Below, piece by piece: positions 6,509-14,322 of a DNA stretch of 26,152 nucleotides. Source of the DNA: JAILLW01 sp045640905 (GTDB taxonomy: Bacteria; Bacillota; Clostridia; Lachnospirales; Lachnospiraceae); assembly GCA_045640905.1 (NCBI GenBank), contig JAZUFW010000021.1, positions 1 through 26,152 on the forward strand, written 5' to 3'. Positions within the stretch are counted from its first letter, which is position 1; each line of letters starts with the position of its first letter. The position numbers were made by a program, and so were the translations under genes. The notes beneath the pieces were generated by a model. It was not told the DNA's origin. It saw only the letters and a list, made by a program, of their open reading frames with translations, and did no database searches.

Positions 6509-7189
6509 ATGGAAGATTACAAGCGCGAGTTTATTGAATTTATGGTTGATTCGAAAGTGTTGAAATTCGGAGACTTTACCTTGAAAAGCGGTAGAAAGTC
6601 GCCGTTTTTTATGAATGCGGGAGCATATGTAACGGGATCGCAGCTTACCAAACTCGGAGAGTTTTATGCGAAGGCGATACATGACAATTTCGGATTGGAT
6701 TTTGACATCCTGTTCGGACCTGCATACAAAGGAATTCCTCTTGCCGTAGCAACTTCAATGGCTATATCGAAGCTGTACGGTGTAGACGTAAAGTATTCGT
6801 GCAATCGTAAGGAAGTTAAAGATCACGGAGACACAGGCATTTTATTGGGTTCTAAAATGAATGACGGTGACAGAGTTGTCATGATCGAGGACGTAACCAC
6901 TTCGGGAAAATCCATCGAAGAGACATTCCCGATTATTAAATCTCAGGGCGATGTCAAAATCGTGGGATTGATGGTTTCATTAAACAGAATGGAAAAGGGA
7001 CTTGATTCCGATAAGTCGGCACTTGTGGAGATTAAGGAAAAATATGACATTGATGCCAGATCTATCGTAACAATGGAAGATGTCGTTGAAGCTTTATATA
7101 ATAAGCCCATTGACGGACAGATTCTGATAGACGATTCGTTAAAGAAATCAATTGATGAGTATTACGCACTTTACGGTGCCAAAGCATAA
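6509..7189 (+). CDS. pyrE: Orotate phosphoribosyltransferase
   Basis: PyrE joins orotate to PRPP to give OMP, the fifth step of UMP synthesis, in the cytoplasm. The 226-aa protein has the type I phosphoribosyltransferase PRPP-binding loop V-V-M-I-E-D-V-T-T-S-G-K-S (Glu127 and Asp128) and the N-terminal substrate region around LKSGRKSPFFMN. I place the start at the ATG at 6509 because CGGGAG at 6497-6502 is well spaced; an in-frame GTG at 6491 would overlap the amidase gene. No other pyrimidine gene is in the window. The gene lies in an operon with a cell-wall amidase and a peptidase. Confidence 0.95.
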   Translation: MEDYKREFIEFMVDSKVLKFGDFTLKSGRKSPFFMNAGAYVTGSQLTKLGEFYAKAIHDNFGLDFDILFGPAYKGIPLAVATSMAISKLYGVDVKYSCNRKEVKDHGDTGILLGSKMNDGDRVVMIEDVTTSGKSIEETFPIIKSQGDVKIVGLMVSLNRMEKGLDSDKSALVEIKEKYDIDARSIVTMEDVVEALYNKPIDGQILIDDSLKKSIDEYYALYGAKA

Positions 7190-7200
7190 AAATAAGTAAA

Positions 7201-7521
7201 ATGGCCAGACGAAAAAAATACACATATACCGGCAGAACGCATTCCGTATCCGGAGCATACTCCACATTTTTCGGAGTGCTGTCCGCCGTTACATATTTAA
7301 TCTGCATACAGAAATCGTATCTTTGTGCCGGAGCCGATGTGGTTAGAGCATCGGTAGCGGCTTCTTTTGCTACGATTTTTTTAATAGTGGGATGTATTCT
7401 GGCCGTGATTTCGGTTATTTCAAGCAACAAATTTGCACTGTTTAAGATTAGTGCGGTACTTACGAATTTATTCGCACTGGTGCTCCTTAGCTTGATTTTG
7501 TATGCCGGAGCTTATGTATAA
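7201..7521 (+). CDS. Small membrane protein of unknown function
   Basis: A 106-aa protein with a basic N-terminus (MARRKKYTY) and about three hydrophobic helices (roughly residues 18-37, 48-69 and 78-104). I do not recognise it firmly; it resembles small conserved membrane proteins that I recall from Lachnospiraceae near pyrE. The ribosome binding site is poor, which suggests coupling to pyrE, whose stop is 11 nt upstream. The end of this gene contains the ribosome binding site for the aminopeptidase gene, so the three are one unit. Confidence 0.75.
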   Translation: MARRKKYTYTGRTHSVSGAYSTFFGVLSAVTYLICIQKSYLCAGADVVRASVAASFATIFLIVGCILAVISVISSNKFALFKISAVLTNLFALVLLSLILYAGAYV

Positions 7522-7534
7522 AGGAGTATTTGAA

Positions 7535-9562
7535 TTGGAAGAAAGATTTCAGTTGATATACAGTAGAATATCGGATATTCCGAATGAGGAGATTCTGCCT
7601 TCAAAGCTGCAAGGTTATTTTGCCGGGGAGGCAGATTTTATTTTGAAGGTCATTAATATATATGAGCAGGCCAAGAATAATGAGTTATGTAAACTAGACT
7701 TCGATACATTACAAAAGCTTAACCGGGAAGTATACGAACACGAGGTTGACATAACACACGAGAACGCTCAAAATGATGCCGAGATATATTTATCGATTCT
7801 CCATGCCGAGCTGATGGCAATGATTCCGTATGCATACGAATGCAGTTTACATAATCTACTGATTCGCGCGGAATTATTCTTGCAGATATATTCTTCATTT
7901 ACATGTTTATACACAGATGAAGAACGTTTGCCTAACGGCAATGAATTGAAAGAAAACTTCTTTTATTACGTTTCCGATTATTCGTCGGATGCCGTGTTTG
8001 AAAAGATTAAGAGTTTTCTGGACGTAAAGGAATCGTTCTTTGCCAAAATGCTCAAGGAACATGATTTTGATGATCCGAAAGATCTGTTTCTGCTGGGCGA
8101 ATATGTTACGGATACCGAGATTGAAACTTTGAATCACATCAACTCTCTGCCGAAGGAAACGGTCAAGAAAATGGCCGATACTTTTTCGGAAGGCTACAGG
8201 ATAGGTTTTGTAAATGCAGGCATTGATTTGTCCAAAAAGGAAATAGTCGAGATTCGATATCCTTTGGGGTTTGAACCCGTTATCAAAGAAGCAATGAAGA
8301 ACTTTGAAGCTATGGGGCTTTTGGCAACCTTCAGACGAGCTTCTTTCAATCTGCTTTCGGGTCGCGGAATAGTAAAGAACGGCTGCCAGGGAGCTACATT
8401 TTCAAGGCAGTTTGATTTTGAACACAAAGAAGATTCGGCGCTTTTTTATGATGCCCGAATTAATCAGATTAAACTGGAAAGTTACAGAAAATCTTTTGAA
8501 AAATATAAAAAAGAAGCCTCGGTGTATGCCGGCCCTGCCGTGATGGAATCCTTCGGAGAAAGTGCGCCGGAGTACGTGAGTGTTAAAAATGCTCCGAAGT
8601 TTGATAAAACGCAGCAACAGCTTTCGGTTGAATTTACATCAAAAGCCATGGCGATTCAGAACGAATATATTAACGAAGAGGAACGCAGCTTTACCATAAT
8701 TGCTTTTCCGACACCGTTAATAGGCCCGGATTTTGAGGCGATTTTTGACGAAACGGTAAAACTGAATACGCTTGATTATATGCTTTATCGCAATGTTCAG
8801 CAAAAGATGATTGATGTATTTGATACGGCCGATTATGTGATTGTAAAGGGTAAGGGAAATAATAAAACAAATCTCAAGATACAGTTATGTAAACTAAACA
8901 ATCCGGAAAAGGAGACGAAGTTTGAAAACTGTGTGGCCGATGTTAATATTCCGGTAGGAGAGGTGTTTACTTCACCTGCGTTGAAAGGAACCGAAGGAAC
9001 TCTATATGTTAAGGAGGTATATCTCAACGGCCTTTTGATGAAGGATTTCACCCTGAAAATAAAAGACGGAATGATTGAAGACTACAGCTGCACCAATTTT
9101 GATTCCGAGGAAGACAACAGGCGATATATCAAAGAAAATGTACTGTTTAATCATGATACGTTGCCCATGGGTGAGTTTGCTGTAGGAACCAATACTACGG
9201 CTTATGTCATGGCCAAAAAGTACGGAATCGAAGACAGAATGCCGATTTTGATTGCCGAAAAGACCGGACCGCATTTTGCGTTCGGCGATACCTGCTACTC
9301 TCACTGCGAAGAGGTCAAGGTGTATAATCCCGACGGCAAAGAAATAGTGTCCAAGGAAAACGATTATTCTCTTATGAGATTTACCGATACGCTTAAAGCA
9401 TATTTTAACTGTCACACAGATGTGACAATTCCGTATGATGAATTAAGTGAACTCAGTGTTGTGACCTATTCCGATGAAACCATCACCGTTATTGAAGACG
9501 GCAGGTTTTCGTTAAGCGGATGCGAAGTATTAAATGAAGCCTTTGAAAGCCCCAATATCTAG
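7535..9562 (+). CDS. M29-family aminopeptidase with a long N-terminal extension
   Basis: The C-terminal half carries the metal-ligand pattern of the AmpS/AmpT (M29) metallo-aminopeptidases, cytoplasmic enzymes that remove N-terminal residues from peptides. Ligands, numbered from the chosen start, are Glu476 (VGEVFTSP), Glu547 (MGEFAVGTN), His580 (PHFAFG), His627 and Asp629 (CHTD). Usual family members have about 410 residues. This one has 675, with some 260 extra N-terminal residues that look helical. I chose a TTG start at 7535 because AAGGAG (7521-7526) lies 8 nt before it. In-frame ATGs at 7502 and 7514 lie inside the previous gene with no or badly spaced sites. A terminator stem wraps the stop codon. 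Confidence 0.82.
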   Translation: MEERFQLIYSRISDIPNEEILPSKLQGYFAGEADFILKVINIYEQAKNNELCKLDFDTLQKLNREVYEHEVDITHENAQNDAEIYLSILHAELMAMIPYAYECSLHNLLIRAELFLQIYSSFTCLYTDEERLPNGNELKENFFYYVSDYSSDAVFEKIKSFLDVKESFFAKMLKEHDFDDPKDLFLLGEYVTDTEIETLNHINSLPKETVKKMADTFSEGYRIGFVNAGIDLSKKEIVEIRYPLGFEPVIKEAMKNFEAMGLLATFRRASFNLLSGRGIVKNGCQGATFSRQFDFEHKEDSALFYDARINQIKLESYRKSFEKYKKEASVYAGPAVMESFGESAPEYVSVKNAPKFDKTQQQLSVEFTSKAMAIQNEYINEEERSFTIIAFPTPLIGPDFEAIFDETVKLNTLDYMLYRNVQQKMIDVFDTADYVIVKGKGNNKTNLKIQLCKLNNPEKETKFENCVADVNIPVGEVFTSPALKGTEGTLYVKEVYLNGLLMKDFTLKIKDGMIEDYSCTNFDSEEDNRRYIKENVLFNHDTLPMGEFAVGTNTTAYVMAKKYGIEDRMPILIAEKTGPHFAFGDTCYSHCEEVKVYNPDGKEIVSKENDYSLMRFTDTLKAYFNCHTDVTIPYDELSELSVVTYSDETITVIEDGRFSLSGCEVLNEAFESPNI

Positions 9563-9574
9563 TGGGGCTTTTTT
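9546..9574 (+). terminator. Rho-independent terminator after the aminopeptidase gene
   Basis: AAAGCCCCA (9546-9554) pairs with TGGGGCTTT (9563-9571), followed by a run of T to 9574. The loop contains the stop codon TAG (9560-9562), so the coding end doubles as the left arm of the hairpin. Confidence 0.9.
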
Positions 9575-9594
9575 CGTGCGCTATCTAAATATTG

Positions 9595-9623
9595 TTGCAA
9601 TTTGCCCCTTTATTTAGTATGAT
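9595..9623 (+). promoter_or_regulatory. Promoter of the purEMND unit
   Basis: TTGCAA (9595-9600) and TATGAT (9618-9623) are separated by exactly 17 bp. The leader to the purE ATG at 9685 is short, about 55 nt. I see neither a purine riboswitch fold nor a PurR-box-like CGAA/TTCG dyad in it, so the route of control by purines is not apparent. Confidence 0.72.
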
Positions 9624-9684
9624 AACTAAGTGTGGGTTAATGGGTTCATATACCTGTTACAGTATGTTTAGGAAGGAAAAAGAC

Positions 9685-10188
9685 ATGAGTGTTGTATCAA
9701 TTGTAATGGGCTCTGATTCCGACATGGGTGTCATGTCAAAAGCAGCAGCCATATTGGATGAATTCGGAGTATCGTATGAGATGAGAATTATCTCGGCTCA
9801 CAGAGAACCGGATTGTTTTTTTGAATATGCTAAAGGAGCAGAAGAAAGGGGAGTAAAGGTAGTTATAGCCGGAGCCGGTATGGCAGCTCATTTGCCCGGT
9901 ATGTGTGCGGCAATCTTCCCCATGCCCGTAATCGGCATTCCCATGAGCGGCGGTGCTTTGGACGGACAGGATGCTCTTTATTCAATAGTCCAGATGCCTT
10001 CGGGTATTCCTGTGGCTACAGTAGCAATAAACGGAGGAGCCAACGCAGCGTTATTGGCGTTGAGAATCCTGGCCACATCTGATGAACAAATATTATGTAA
10101 ACTTAAGGAATATAAGAACAACCTTAAGGAACAGGTAGAAACGAAAGATCAAAGATTACAGGAAGTCGGATACAAGAATTATAAATAA
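9685..10188 (+). CDS. purE: 5-(carboxyamino)imidazole ribonucleotide mutase
   Basis: PurE catalyses the carboxylation step of de novo purine synthesis, converting N5-CAIR to CAIR if it is class I. The 167-aa protein contains GSDSD near the N-terminus, S-A-H-R-E-P with the key His39, GAGMAAHLPGM, and the class I-like segment IVQMPSGIPVAT. A class I enzyme needs PurK, which is not in this window. I chose the ATG at 9685 after AGGAAGGAAA; frames open further upstream only run through the promoter. It heads the purE-purM-purN-purD block. Confidence 0.95.
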   Translation: MSVVSIVMGSDSDMGVMSKAAAILDEFGVSYEMRIISAHREPDCFFEYAKGAEERGVKVVIAGAGMAAHLPGMCAAIFPMPVIGIPMSGGALDGQDALYSIVQMPSGIPVATVAINGGANAALLALRILATSDEQILCKLKEYKNNLKEQVETKDQRLQEVGYKNYK

Positions 10189-10201
10189 AAAGGAGAAACA
10201 T

Positions 10202-11227
10202 ATGGATTACAAGTCAGCCGGAGTTGATATCGAAGCCGGATACAAATCGGTAGAATTGATGAAAGAGTATGTAAAAGGAACCATGAGACCTGAAGTATTG
10301 GGATCTCTGGGCGGATTTTCCGGAGCTTTTTCATTAAAAAACATTAAGGATATGGAAGACCCCGTATTACTGTCCGGAACGGACGGATGCGGCACCAAAG
10401 TTAAGTTGGCATTTTTGATGGATAAGCATGATACCATCGGAATTGACGCCGTAGCAATGTGTGTTAACGACGTGGCTTGTGCCGGAGGCGAACCGTTATT
10501 TTTCCTTGACTATATAGCATGTGGCAAGAACTATCCCGAAAAGATAGCCACTATCGTAAAAGGTGTTGCCGAAGGATGCAAGATGTCGGATGCGGCTTTG
10601 ATCGGCGGCGAGACTGCGGAACATCCGGGATTGATGCCGGAGGACGAATATGATTTGGCAGGATTTGCCGTAGGTGTTGTAGACAGAAAAGATTTGATTA
10701 CCGGCGAAAACATTAAAGCCGGCGATGTTCTGGTTGGAATAGCATCCTCAGGAGTGCATAGTAACGGATTTTCTCTTGTAAGAAAAGTGTTCGATGTTAC
10801 CAAGGAAAACCTCGGCGTTTATTATGATGAATTAGGCAAGACATTGGGCGAGGCGCTTATTGAGCCTACCAGAATATATGTACATGCATTAAAAAATATT
10901 AAAAAGGCCGGTGTGACCGTAAAGGGCTGCAGCCATATTACGGGCGGCGGATTCTATGAGAACATTCCCAGAATGTTACCCGAAAACGCCAATGCTCATA
11001 TTGATTTATCAAGCTTTGATGTTCCTCCCATTTTTGATTTGATCAAAAAGACAGGCAATATCGAAGATACCATGATGTATAACACATTTAACATGGGACT
11101 CGGTATGGTATTGGCCGTAGATAAAAATGATGTTGATGCGACGGTTAAGGCCATAAATGAATCAGGCGAAAAGGCATTTGTGGTTGGCCATATCGAAGAA
11201 GGACAAAAAGGAGTTACTTTATGCTGA
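10202..11227 (+). CDS. purM: Phosphoribosylformylglycinamidine cyclo-ligase
   Basis: PurM (AIR synthetase) closes the imidazole ring of FGAM in an ATP-dependent step. At 341 aa it has the family's usual length. G-T-D-G-C-G-T-K (residues 59-66), the VAMCVNDVACAGGEP segment, GGETAEHPG and the C-terminal GGGFYENIPRML segment are clear family landmarks. AGGAG at 10191-10195 sits well before the ATG. The gene overlaps purN by 7 bp, so translation of the two is likely coupled. Its substrate comes from PurL, encoded about 10 kb downstream in a separate unit. Confidence 0.97.
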   Translation: MDYKSAGVDIEAGYKSVELMKEYVKGTMRPEVLGSLGGFSGAFSLKNIKDMEDPVLLSGTDGCGTKVKLAFLMDKHDTIGIDAVAMCVNDVACAGGEPLFFLDYIACGKNYPEKIATIVKGVAEGCKMSDAALIGGETAEHPGLMPEDEYDLAGFAVGVVDRKDLITGENIKAGDVLVGIASSGVHSNGFSLVRKVFDVTKENLGVYYDELGKTLGEALIEPTRIYVHALKNIKKAGVTVKGCSHITGGGFYENIPRMLPENANAHIDLSSFDVPPIFDLIKKTGNIEDTMMYNTFNMGLGMVLAVDKNDVDATVKAINESGEKAFVVGHIEEGQKGVTLC

Positions 11228-11814
11228 GAGTAGCTGTTTGCGTTTCGGGCGGCGGAACGAATCTGCAGGCAATTATTGATGCCATTCAAAACGGAACGAT
11301 TACAAATGCGGGTATTGTCGGAGTGTTCAGTAACAACAAAGACGCCTATGCACTGACCCGCGCAAAAAATGCGGGAATCGATGCCGTAGCGGTAAGCCCC
11401 AAAGATTTTGAATCAAGGGCTGCGTTTAATAAGGCTTTTATTGAGAAACTCGATTCGTGGAACCCCGATTTGATAGTTCTGGCAGGCTTTTTGGTAATAC
11501 TGCCCAAAGAACTGATAGCCAAGTATCGTGACAGAATAATTAATATTCATCCTTCGCTGATTCCCTCTTTTTGCGGAACGGGATTTTACGGATTAAAGGT
11601 TCACGAGGAAGCATTAAAACGAGGCGTTAAGGTAACAGGAGCCACGGTTCATTATGTTGATGAAGGGACCGATACCGGCAGAATTATTTATCAAAAGGCA
11701 GTTAATGTTGAAGAAGGTGATACACCTGAAATTCTTCAGAGACGTGTTATGGAACAGGCGGAATGGATTATTCTGCCCAAAGCAATAAATATGATAGCAA
11801 ATAAAGAGGAGTAA
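11221..11814 (+). CDS. purN: Phosphoribosylglycinamide formyltransferase
   Basis: PurN transfers a formyl group from 10-formyl-tetrahydrofolate to GAR, the third step of purine synthesis. The 197-aa protein begins with the dinucleotide-fold stretch VAVCVSGGGTNLQAI. The catalytic trio matches E. coli PurN: Asn108 and His110 in INIHPSL, and Asp151 in DEGTDTG. The segment after HPSL reads IPSFCGTGFYGLKVHEEAL, the variant I associate with Clostridia. AAGGAG 7 nt before the ATG and the 7-bp overlap with purM support the start. Confidence 0.95.
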   Translation: MLRVAVCVSGGGTNLQAIIDAIQNGTITNAGIVGVFSNNKDAYALTRAKNAGIDAVAVSPKDFESRAAFNKAFIEKLDSWNPDLIVLAGFLVILPKELIAKYRDRIINIHPSLIPSFCGTGFYGLKVHEEALKRGVKVTGATVHYVDEGTDTGRIIYQKAVNVEEGDTPEILQRRVMEQAEWIILPKAINMIANKEE

Positions 11815-11818
11815 GTTC

Positions 11819-13090
11819 ATGAAAGTACTGATAGTAGGAAGCGGCGGCAGAGAGCATGCCATAGCAACATCTGTAAAAAAGAGTCCTCGTGTTGATAAAA
11901 TATATTGCGCACCGGGAAATGCGGGAATCGGACTGATAGCCGAGTGCGTGCCCATCGGTGCGATGGAATTCGATTCACTTGTTACGTTTGCCAAAGAAAA
12001 GGAAATCGATCTGGTTATAGTCGGAATGGACGATCCGTTGGTAGGCGGTTTGGTTGACGAATTCGAGAAAGCCGGAATCAGAGCATTCGGACCGAGAAAG
12101 AATGCTGCCATACTTGAAGGTTCAAAGGCTTTTTCGAAAGATTTGATGAAAAAGTACAAGATTCCTACTGCAGCATATGAGAATTTTGATAATGCAGAGG
12201 ATGCACTTAGATACCTTGAAACGGCAAAGATGCCTATAGTTTTGAAAGCCGATGGATTGGCTTTGGGCAAGGGCGTGCTTATTTGCAACACCCCGGAGGA
12301 AGCTAAAGAGGGTGTTAAGCAGATAATGCTCGATAAACAATTCGGTTCAGCCGGTAACAAAATGGTCATCGAAGAATTCATGACCGGTCGTGAGGTTTCG
12401 GTTCTTTCATATGTGGATGGAAAAACAATAAAGACAATGACCTCCGCGCAGGACCATAAAAGAGCCAAAGACCATGATCAGGGCTTAAATACCGGAGGAA
12501 TGGGTACTTTCTCACCCAGTCCTTTCTACACCAAAGAAGTTGATGATTTTTGTAAAAAATATATTTACCAGGCTACCGTTGATGCAATGGCTGCCGAAGG
12601 CAGAGAGTTTAAAGGTATTATCTTCTTCGGATTGATGCTTACTGAAGACGGCCCCAAGGTGCTTGAGTATAACGCCAGATTCGGAGACCCGGAAGCACAG
12701 GTGGTTTTGCCCAGAATGAAAAACGATATTATCGAAGTTATGGAAAGCTGTATTGACGGCACCCTCGATAAAATCGATTTGCAGTTTGAAGATAATGCAG
12801 CAGTTTGCGTAGTCTTGGCTTCGGACGGATATCCCGTTAAATACGAGAAGGGATTCCCGATTGAGGGACTTGAAAAGTTTGAAGGCAGTGAAGATTATTT
12901 CTGTTTCCATGCAGGCACGAAATTATCCGACGGAAAGATAGTAACAAACGGAGGACGAGTGCTGGGAATAACTGCCAAAGGTGCTACCTTAAAAGAAGCA
13001 CGTGACAATGCATATAAGGCTACCGAATGGGTCAGCTTTGAAAATAAATATATGCGCCACGACATTGGCAAAGCGATAGATGAAGCATAG
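11819..13090 (+). CDS. purD: Phosphoribosylamine-glycine ligase
   Basis: PurD (GAR synthetase) joins glycine to phosphoribosylamine using ATP, the second step of purine synthesis. The 423-aa ATP-grasp protein starts with VLIVGSGGREHAIA, has the ATP-grasp segment K-A-D-G-L-A-L-G-K-G (residues 143-152), the family signature around DHDQGLNTGGMGTFSP, and the metal-binding region EYNARFGDPEAQ. Four bases separate it from purN. It is the last purine gene of the block; the SH3b gene follows after 27 bp without a terminator-like hairpin. Confidence 0.97.
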   Translation: MKVLIVGSGGREHAIATSVKKSPRVDKIYCAPGNAGIGLIAECVPIGAMEFDSLVTFAKEKEIDLVIVGMDDPLVGGLVDEFEKAGIRAFGPRKNAAILEGSKAFSKDLMKKYKIPTAAYENFDNAEDALRYLETAKMPIVLKADGLALGKGVLICNTPEEAKEGVKQIMLDKQFGSAGNKMVIEEFMTGREVSVLSYVDGKTIKTMTSAQDHKRAKDHDQGLNTGGMGTFSPSPFYTKEVDDFCKKYIYQATVDAMAAEGREFKGIIFFGLMLTEDGPKVLEYNARFGDPEAQVVLPRMKNDIIEVMESCIDGTLDKIDLQFEDNAAVCVVLASDGYPVKYEKGFPIEGLEKFEGSEDYFCFHAGTKLSDGKIVTNGGRVLGITAKGATLKEARDNAYKATEWVSFENKYMRHDIGKAIDEA

Positions 13091-13117
13091 CAATCACTGA
13101 AAAGAAAGGTATACATT

Positions 13118-14317
13118 ATGAGAAAGAGATTATCCAAGTCGATTATAGCAGGTGCGTTCGCACTGACATTGATGTTCGGTATGGCTGTCAGTTCACTGGC
13201 AGATACCGTAACGATTAAAGAAGATACCGTAAGAGTTCGTTCGGAAGCTTCGACTTCTTCGAATGTAGTTGATAATGCTGCCAAGGATGAAGAATTCAAG
13301 GTCCTGGAAACTGTAACAGGAACAGACGGAAATACCTGGTACAAGATTCAGATGAACGGCGATACAGTCGGATACGTAAGAGGTGACCTGGTTTCCAAAA
13401 AGCAGGAAGCTTCTGCGGACACTACCGCAAATACGGCCACTTCCGCAGCACCTACAGTACCTACGGCCATTTCGGAGACTCCCGCTACCGTAGCAGGAAA
13501 TTCTGCTGTTAATATTCGTTCCGGTGCAGGAACATCATACGAAAAGGTAGCTTCTTTGGATGCCGGATCTAGCATTACCTTGATTGGTGAAGCTAACGAT
13601 GCTGCCGGCAACAAGTGGTATCAGTTCAGATGCGACAGCAAAGGTGTTGAAGGTTACTTAAGATCAGACCTCATTACCATTTCTCAGCCCATAGAGCCTC
13701 TGCCCGAAGAGAGTGCCGAAGGTGAAGGCGAAGTTGCAGAAGAAGTTCCCGAACAGGAAGAAGAACCTGTTGTAGAAGAGGCACCTGTCGGAACCGACTA
13801 TTCTATTGAATATATTACGGATGATGACGGTGTATATCAGTATTATCTGTATGACTATACCAATAATACCCGCCAGAAGGTTACGGATCTGCTCGGTGCT
13901 ATTTCTACCTTGAATGACAATTATCAAAAGGTTAACTCAAAGCTTACTACCTTTAAGGTTTTGGCAATTGCGTTCGGTGCTGTAGCTGTTTTGGCCATAG
14001 CTGCCTGCGTATTCCTTTTCTTAAGATCAAGAGATAACGATGAAGTTTATTATGATTACGGCGATGAGGAAGAAGAGGTTGAAGAGAGACCGGTAAGACG
14101 CCAAAGACCTGAAAATGTCAGACCTCAGGCACCTGCCCAGAGACCGCAGAGACCTCAGATGAGAGAAAATCAGGGACCTACGGTTCAGCAGTCCAGACCT
14201 CGTCCTACCCAGGATCCTGAGGAGAGAATTTCAAGACGTCCCCGCAGATCACAGAATTTCCTGGCTGATGATGACGAATTTGAATTTGAATTTTTGAACA
14301 TGGATGACAAGGAATAA
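13118..14317 (+). CDS. Signal-peptide membrane protein with two SH3b domains
   Basis: A 399-aa envelope protein. A signal peptide (residues 1-29, cut after SSLA) leads into two bacterial SH3 domains (about 31-95 and 122-187, each with an N-x-R-S or V-R-V-R-S core), which commonly bind cell-wall peptides. An acidic Glu/Pro-rich linker follows, then one transmembrane helix (about 279-302). The tail is Arg/Pro/Gln-rich with an acidic end (about 303-399) and should lie in the cytoplasm. The layout could pass a cell-wall signal inward, which is inference. Its stop is 5 nt before clpC, so the two are cotranscribed. No known named family covers the whole protein as far as I can tell. Confidence 0.8.
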   Translation: MRKRLSKSIIAGAFALTLMFGMAVSSLADTVTIKEDTVRVRSEASTSSNVVDNAAKDEEFKVLETVTGTDGNTWYKIQMNGDTVGYVRGDLVSKKQEASADTTANTATSAAPTVPTAISETPATVAGNSAVNIRSGAGTSYEKVASLDAGSSITLIGEANDAAGNKWYQFRCDSKGVEGYLRSDLITISQPIEPLPEESAEGEGEVAEEVPEQEEEPVVEEAPVGTDYSIEYITDDDGVYQYYLYDYTNNTRQKVTDLLGAISTLNDNYQKVNSKLTTFKVLAIAFGAVAVLAIAACVFLFLRSRDNDEVYYDYGDEEEEVEERPVRRQRPENVRPQAPAQRPQRPQMRENQGPTVQQSRPRPTQDPEERISRRPRRSQNFLADDDEFEFEFLNMDDKE

Positions 14318-14322
14318 ATAAT

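Noticed and set aside
9624..9684. Purine riboswitch or PurR box in the purE leader
   Set aside because: The leader is only about 55 nt; I find neither the three-way junction elements nor a CGAA/TTCG dyad.
11614..12468. Minus-strand frame of 284 aa across purN and purD
   Set aside because: It lies opposite two well-conserved purine genes, and its Ser/Pro/Ile-rich composition is typical of an antisense shadow.
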